NCBI RefSeq assembly: GCF_019320115.1
Contig: NC_089581.1
Location: 65,143,310 to 65,207,309 of the forward strand
Length of the DNA: 64,000 nucleotides
DNA from: Miscanthus floridulus
Lineage: Eukaryota > Streptophyta > Magnoliopsida > Poales > Poaceae
Direction: 5' to 3'
Numbering within the stretch: position 1 is the first letter of the stretch; the number at the start of each line of letters is the position of its first letter. Positions 58,241 through 64,000 of the stretch are shown in pieces. Both the position numbers and the translations under genes were made by a program. Under the pieces are notes generated by a model. The model did not search any database. It was not told the DNA's origin and was given only the letters and a program-made list of their open reading frames with translations.

Positions 58241-59252
58241 CCGCAGCGAGGCAGCAGACCACCTGCTGTATTCTTTTTATTTGCATACTTCTTGTTCTGA
58301 AACAGAAGCGCTGTGGAGCGGTAGCTAAGGGAACTCCCCTCCATGACCTCCAGTTCACCTGGGCTGGCCGCCACAAGGCGAACCCAGTAGAGCATCACCG
58401 GGAGCGACATCTGGCTCCTCAGCTCAACAACAGTCGATAAGTGGTCTAGAGGAGGATTCATTCCGATGATGCCCGGTTGACCTGCGCTCGTCGCCACACC
58501 ACGCACCCAGTTTAGCGTCTCCACGAGCTCCTCATGAGCGAGGCAATCTTTGTCTGCGAACATCTAGCGCCGGAGTTCAACCACTGCCCCTTTGTGGCCA
58601 CCAGGATTCTTCCCTTGTTTACCTGGGTTCTTTGCCACAAGATGAACCCAGTCAAGCATCCCAACGAGCGCGTTTCTCTTCCGCTTCAGGTGCGCCGATC
58701 CAGCGCTGGTGGTGGTGAGGCGCTTGGTCAGCGACAGGAAACTGTCCTTCTTGGAGCCCAAGAGCAGGACGGCATTGCCGCTGCACACCACCATTTGGTT
58801 CTCTAAGCGTTTATCGCAGCTTTGCTCTAGGAGCACAAGGTACTTACCGTACAAAAGCTTGACGGCCATGTCAGTGGTGGGGTCAAGTCCGATCCCCTCA
58901 GCAACGGCCGCCCAGGAGGCGACGGCGGAGAACCTTCCACGAGCGCGCACGATGAGGAACAGGCTGACAAGCTCTACCTTCCGGCCATCCCCGAGTGGCA
59001 GCGGTGGGATCGGGAGCCAGGAGGCAACCGCGGGGTCCCCCAGCCTAGCGAGGAAGGCCGTGAGGACGCCGTCGAATAGAGTGGACGCTCCCTCGTCCGT
59101 GAGCCTGGCCTCCGAGATCTCAAACCCAGCGAGAAGGCCACAAGCACAGAGCTTGCCAACGACGCTGAGCACAACGACCAAGGCATCAATGGGACGGGGG
59201 ACCGGTAGCACTGCCGCCGCTGGTGTGGTGGAGGAGCCCTAGGTGGGCTCAT
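58241..59252 (-). pseudogene. ARID exon of an ARID-ELM2-SANT protein (5' exon), broken
   Basis: The ARID DNA-binding domain is visible as LPLGDGRKVELVSLFLIVRA, RGRFSAVASWAAVAEGIGLD and AVKLLYGKYLVLLEQ, followed by the family motif LKRKRNALVGMLDWVHLVAK. The only upstream ATG (59252) is in a different frame from the ARID reading, which needs a one-base shift around 59210-59240. TAG at 58564-58566 replaces a sense codon just before MFADKDCLAHEELVETLNW. The exon ends LLPRCGG at a good GT donor (58240) and can join in phase to the ELM2/SANT exon about 19 kb away. Probably a decayed paralogue, though a short N-terminal protein could still be made. Confidence 0.8.
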
Positions 59253-59393
59253 GGCCGAGGCTTGGTTACGAGGCGTTTGATTTGAATGCAGGCGTGGAGG
59301 AATTGGACTTCATGGGAGGTGGTGGGGCACGACTTCTGGCCATTTTGTGTGATATATGGGAATAGAAGAAGGGAACATATCTAGTGCAAACCA

Positions 59394-59557
59394 ACCTCTC
59401 CGTGCAAACCGTGCAAACCAACTACGGGGGAGAGGTGGGAGGGGGGATTTGCAAAAGTGTAATTAAGTCCGCTCCTAATCACACTTTTGCAAAATCCCCC
59501 TCCCACCTCTCCTCCGCAGTTGGTTTGCACGGTTTGCATGGAGAGATTGGTTTGCAC
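59394..59557. mobile_element. Hairpin MITE upstream of the ARID exon
   Basis: GTGCAAACCAACCTCTC at the left is repeated inverted at the right; about 75 bases on each arm pair with few mismatches around a TTAAGTCCGCTCC loop. No convincing target duplication was seen. A transcript would fold into one long hairpin, as small-RNA precursors do. Confidence 0.75.
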
Positions 59558-59606
59558 TTGATACGTTGCCATAGAAGAATTGCTTTGTGTTGGTTCTTAA
59601 AATTAA

Positions 59607-61443
59607 GGATTAAGTCCACTTTTGGCCCCTCAACTATTGTGTTCGTCTGATTTTAACCCCCAACTATAAAACCATTTAGTGTTGGTACCATAACTGTCAA
59701 AACTGTTCACTTTTAGCACCTCGTCGCGGGTGTGGCGGTTTTGTCCAGCATGGAACGGGTTTGACCATGCCACGCTGGCGTTGACCGCCACGTAGGATGC
59801 TGGCTTGCATCTCAGTGACATGTAGGGCCCACGCATCACCCACTCATTCCCTCCCCTCCTTCCTCCAGCTCCAGCAGCATTCGAATAGTGCAGTCGAGTC
59901 GTCGTCGCGGCCACCGAACAAGCAGGCGGATGTGCCATGGCCGGCGAGCGCAGCTGCTGCACTGCTACGAGGCGGGTGAGTGCTATAGAATTCGCCGCCC
60001 AGCTCATGTGTCGTGTAGCTCCGCTGAGCTCGAGCACCACCAGCCACAGCACTATAGCCGTTGCTCCCCTTGCAATCATTCGCTGTGTGAGGTGGTGGTC
60101 TGCGACGATAGGAGGCGGGGTTTCTTAGACGTGAACGAGGCGACAGCTGCCGCGGAAGTAGTGGTGGGGGAGGAGAAGGTGGAGCCGAAAGTGGCGAGCT
60201 GCTAGCGCTCACGCCGGCAGGCGACGGGGACCCAAGTGCTCTTAACATGCGTGGAGCAGTTGAAGCCTTGGCTCTTGCAGCAGGTGCGGCACCGGTTGTG
60301 GCCGCAGTCCTTCTTCACTTGGCTGCCGCAGTCCTGGCACGTCATGGCGCCAGAGCTAGAGGAGCCGGTGGCGGCGTCTAGCATTGGGAGGGGTTTCTTG
60401 AGGTAGGCAAAGGGGCTGGTGCTAGGGTTAGGGTTAGTGCCCGTAGCAGCAGCAGCCGACGACGGCGATTGCGATGGCAGCTGCCAGAACTGGATGGCAT
60501 TGGCGGGCGCCTCGGCGGAGGCTGACTTGGCGGCGGTGGCCGGATCAAGCACGCAGGGGCCACTGGAGAGCTGTGGGAAGATGGGATCGCTGGAGGCCGC
60601 TGTGGCCTCATGGTGGTGGTGGTGATGGTGCGTGTGGTGGAAATAGGCGGTGGGCACAATGATGACCATCCCCACGTCGGCCATCCCATAGTTCATGGCA
60701 GCCGCCTGGCGCATGGCGGCGGCTGAGGCAGAGGACGCCGAGCCGCAGAGGCCTGCGCCCAGCGAGGCACCGGAGGCGGCCGCACTGGCATTGAAGCCGA
60801 GGGATAGGTCGTCCCCGCGCGCTGTGGCGGCGGAGGACGCAACCCAGTCCGTGAAGGCGCCGATCCGAATAAAAATCTCTTCTTCCTCCTCCTCCTCCTC
60901 TAGTCCTTGGAGCTGAGCTGAGAGCTCAGCCGCCGCTGCTCCGCCAATGCTAAGAGGTCTGAGTTGAGCAGCTAGTGTAGTAGAGCGCCCTATCTCTATC
61001 TATCTATCTATCTCCCCCTAATCACTTGCCTCCTCTCCCTGCCCTATATACCTGGTCCTGTTCCTATCATTGAGGCTGCGTCCGCAGCGAGCTTGGCTGT
61101 GGCATAGGGAGGCGGCGTCCGCGTCCGTAGCCTGCTCGAGCGCCACCGCCCTGCTCGCGCACCGCCACCGCAGCCTGCTCTGTACCGCCATGCCGCTTGC
61201 GTGCTGCCGCCGTAGCCTGCTCACCGCTGGTGATGGGAGGAAAGAGAGGGGCCAGTGTGGCATGGTCAATGCCAGCTTGGCATGGTTAAAACCGCCCCAC
61301 GTCTGACAAAACCGCCACACCCTCGACGAGGTGCTAAAAGTGAATGGTTTTGATAGTTAGGGTACCAACACTATACGGCTTTGTAGTTGGGGCTAAAAAT
61401 CAGACGAACACGATAGTTGAGGGGCCAAAAGTGTTCTTAATCC
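59607..61443 (-). mobile_element. Pack-MULE carrying an SRS/SHI gene fragment
   Basis: Terminal inverted repeats of about 185 bases (59607-59790 and 61248-61443) begin GGATTAAG and share CTTTTGGCCCCTCAACTAT. A perfect 9-bp duplication TAAAATTAA lies at 59598-59606 and 61444-61452. The cargo is GC-rich and includes a zinc-finger gene fragment on the minus strand. No transposase. Confidence 0.9.
60202..60900 (-). pseudogene. SRS: SRS (SHI/STYLISH) transcription factor fragment
   Basis: From the ATG at 60714 the frame gives 170 residues: a His run ([14 protein letters not shown]), a Ser/Ala/Pro-rich part, and the RING-like zinc finger [20 protein letters not shown] with [18 protein letters not shown] (about 60225-60350). 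Spacing C-X2-C-X7-C-X-H-X2-C-X2-C-X7-C-X2-H is complete. SRS proteins activate auxin biosynthesis genes in shoot and carpel development. The stop comes directly after RRER, so the IGGH dimerisation domain is absent. The frame stays open upstream to about 60900 ([19 protein letters not shown]), so the source start may lie there. A truncated zinc-finger protein lacking IGGH could act differently if expressed; that is inference. Confidence 0.88.
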
Positions 61444-61465
61444 TAAAATTAATGGTGAGAGGAAT

Positions 61466-61584
<119 letters not shown>

Positions 61585-61813
61585 AACCCTAGATTTGTTT
61601 TAAAAGAGAGGAAGGTGGAAGGGAGAGGAAGAAATAGGAGATGGTGTGGGTAGAGGATTACGTGGCGATGTGTCGTCTTACGTGAGCCAAGTAGATCTCG
61701 TGGCATCTTATGTGAGCCAAGTGGATTCCTTGTATCAGATGTATAGCATCAAGCAACAACAAATAATGAGCTGGCATATTTAATTTTTTATTAGTTAGAT
61801 TAAAAAGTTGTTA

Positions 61814-61950
61814 CACCCTCCGTTATAAATTTTAAGATATTTTGTTTTTTTTGTTATGTTGTAGCTTTTGCTATACACTATGTCTACATACATAGTAAAA
61901 TCAATGTATTTAGAAAAAGTCAAATCATCTTGTAATTTAGAATGGAGAAA
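61814..61950. mobile_element. Stowaway-like MITE, degenerate
   Basis: Left CACCCTCCGTTATAAATTTT and right AATTTAGAATGGAGAAA are inverted, with TA on each side and a central CTATACACTATGTCTACATACATAG stretch. It lies between the two copies of the local duplication. Confidence 0.6.
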
Positions 61951-62265
61951 TACATCTCGTATAGAAAGTCATAAAATTCTTAAAAATACTGCTATATAAA
62001 AGTTAATGGTGGGAGAAATTTTCATCCATGTACACAACCCTGGATTTGTTTTAAAAAGAGAGGATGGTGGAAAGGAGAGGAAGAAAAGAAGATGGTGGGT
62101 AGAGGATTATGTGATCAATATGTCGTCTTGTATGTGAGCCGCGTAGATCACATAATAGATACAATGTTGGTTGTTTGAGCTGTATAGCATCAAGCAATAG
62201 CACATGATGAGCTGTCATATTTAACTTTTATTATAGTTAGAATAAAAAATTATTGCATCATTTAT

Positions 62266-62968
62266 AGAAACTAATAAAAGACAACTATACAAATTTATAA
62301 CCATTACTACAAATATAGGTATATATTAATTAACTACGTAAAATATAGATGTAGTAGGTATCATCATAGATTATCTTATACTACATGCCACATAGTAGTA
62401 AAACGAATATTACATAATAAGTGATGGGATTCGATGTCACATAGTAGTAACAAAGATATTACACAATAATTGATGGATCTTGGTGTAAAAAAAAGCTAGA
62501 CCCGCATAGATATGATAGCTCCCAAGCATCCTGTTTAAGATAGAAGGCACCATACGAGGCGCAGAGTCAAACTCCTTACCAGCTACTTCCCGCGATAGTG
62601 TCCTAACCATCGAGCTATCAGCTCGTTCGCATGGCAACGGTGTAAAAGTATTAGTATCGTAGTTTTGATAGAAGAATGGGAAAAATACGACGTTTTATAC
62701 CCATACTACACAAAAGAGGGTTGCATACATGTGGTGTGCTATATATCTAATCTAAAATACATAGATACATAAATTTTTTAGATAATGAAAGAATTTTTTG
62801 TTGGCAGTATACTTTTGATCTCAGGCCATCCACAAACTTATAGATCATCTACGTCTTCGTAAGGTCGATTGTTAAATTTAACCAGGTTTGAAAACACACC
62901 ATCTATCCCTTGCACCGCCAATCCGGCATGCCCACCTTGACTTGTCAGGTTTAGAGAGATCAATAAGG
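62266..62968. other. AT-rich sequence, nothing recognised
   Basis: Low-GC sequence with a duplicated ACATAGTAGTAA motif near 62390-62450. No gene or clear element end was found. Confidence 0.5.
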
Positions 62969-64000
62969 CACTACTACAGATTGATATATCACTGTCGCCA
63001 CTTACACTGCCATAGAGATAGAAGTGATGGTATTATACTTCCACCGCCGGTTGGACCGACAGGGAGGCCTCCTAAGGAAGGAAACCGGCAGTTGAAACTT
63101 CTACCACCCATGTGTTAATAATAGATGCGGCAGTGGTATTTTCTCGGGCGTATGAAAAGCCGAGCCAACTGGGATAGGCATTATGGCAGCCAGCCCTACA
63201 CGCCCGTTTGGTGTACCGGCAGTAGTAAATTCAACATGAGTAATTTCCCCATTTCCCAACTACCCACAACATAGTTGTATCACCATTACTTCTACTTCTC
63301 CATCTTCAAGGTTGGCGCATTGTTCGTCTCTCGCAATTTGTGTGAGCCATTGCACACCTCGCGCCACGCCACCACCAGATCCAAAGACAAGGGCAATTCT
63401 TTCGCACTTCACTGATGGATCTTTGTCGGATTATTTTTCTCTTTAGTGATCTCATTACAAGGGAAGCTCTTATCCTACTGCACACTGACGATCATAGGCT
63501 CTTTGAAATGGAGGTAGCCCCCAACAATAGGAACGCACTGGCCAACCTCATCACAGAGGATGTTGTTCTGGAGATCCTCCGCCACCTCCTCGCCCACTCC
63601 TTGTTCTGTTACAAATGTCTCTGTCACTCCTGAAACTGCCTCATCTCCAACAACCATAAGGTGCTACCCCATACTATGACCGGCTTCTTCTATGATGGCG
63701 AGAAAGGCGTCCAAAACTTCACCAGTGTCACCGATGAACGCCCCGACTTGTCCTTCTTGCCCTTCCCCATTGACAAAGTAGCTATCTTAGAATGCTGCAA
63801 TGGCCTCGTCCTATGCTTGTGCGTTGAGGCTGCTGGATCCCGCTACGTCGTCTGCAATCTGGGAACCAAGAATTTGCAGGTACTGCCGCCTAGCATCAAT
63901 GCTGTTGGTCAGGCTCGATTGTGGTTCAATCCGACAGCCTCCTCACACTTCCATGTGATTGAATTTGTGGAGGAGGAGGGCACTGAGTGCCTAGGTGTGG
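62969..64000 (+). mobile_element. Left end of a CACTA element, continues past the window
   Basis: Begins CACTACTACAGATTG, followed by short GC-rich motifs in both orientations (CTTCCACCGCCGGTTGGACC, CTTCTACCACCC, CGGCAGT), as in CACTA subterminal regions. The other end and the target duplication lie outside, so the call rests on one end. Confidence 0.5.
63415..64000 (+). pseudogene. F-box protein-like pseudogene, 5' part
   Basis: From the ATG at 63415 the frame reaches ALANLITEDVVLEILRHLLA, a degenerate F-box helix, and YKCLCHS, where TGA at 63631-63633 replaces the Trp expected in the F-box (C-R/H-S-W). Beyond it the same frame is open to the window end: NCLISNNHKVLPHTMTGFFY, AILECCNGLVLCLC and NPTASSHFHVIEFVEE, the F-box-associated region of grass F-box families. 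F-box proteins select substrates for SCF ubiquitin ligases. One stop in the F-box itself makes this copy inactive or a capture product of the CACTA element. Confidence 0.75.

Noticed and set aside
62500..62640. Possible tRNA-like or stem-loop RNA
   Set aside because: No cloverleaf, anticodon arm or box A/B arrangement could be formed.

Overview
The window reads as a transposon-dense intergenic stretch of a grass nuclear genome, probably panicoid (sorghum/sugarcane-like). It has plant spliced genes, GC-rich grass-type 5' exons, Stowaway and Tourist MITEs, CACTA elements with CACTA termini, Mutator-like elements carrying host gene fragments, and Ty3/gypsy LTR retrotransposons. No rRNA, tRNA, CRISPR or bacterial-type operon was seen. 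Species cannot be fixed from sequence alone.

Only one gene looks intact: a six-exon class E2 ubiquitin-conjugating enzyme (UBE2H/UBC4-5-6 type, 183 aa) on the minus strand at 965-4023. A second host gene is visible but broken: an ARID-ELM2-SANT protein on the minus strand whose first exon (58241-59252) and last exon (about 38708-39266) are separated by a roughly 19 kb intron. That intron holds a hAT element and a 12.2 kb LTR retrotransposon. The first exon has a premature TAG and an N-terminal frame break. An F-box-like pseudogene runs off the right edge.

Layout: 1-4.3 kb UBC gene; 4.5-5.7 kb GC-rich DNA transposon between 14-bp direct repeats; 5.85-19.8 kb a Mutator-like element into which a 13 kb Ty3/gypsy chromovirus with 3.9 kb LTRs (6638-19618) has inserted; 20.9-29.2 kb a Pack-MULE (9-bp TSD) with HAK transporter and receptor-kinase fragments, itself split by a CACTA element (22255-28120, TSD ACT) that carries an HD-Zip fragment and a Transposase_24-like gene; 29.3-31.9 kb MITE, Helitron-like end, FtsH exon fragment and gypsy scraps; 31.9-37.7 kb a hAT-like element enclosing a second CACTA element (32503-36928, TSD TCT) with exons of an EHD1-like GTPase; 37.8-38.4 kb MITEs; 38.7-59.3 kb the ARID gene and its giant intron; 59.6-61.4 kb a second Pack-MULE (9-bp TSD) with an SRS/SHI zinc-finger fragment; 61.4-64 kb an AT microsatellite, a local duplication, and a CACTA left end with the F-box pseudogene.

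The main theme is gene-fragment capture. Pieces of at least six unrelated host genes (HAK, receptor kinase, HD-Zip I, EHD1, SRS, FtsH) lie within about 40 kb. Four of them sit inside mobile elements whose ends and target-site duplications I could locate directly. No operon-like cooperation is expected. Exon boundaries were read by eye from GT/AG sites and family similarity. LTR divergence values are hand counts over short stretches.
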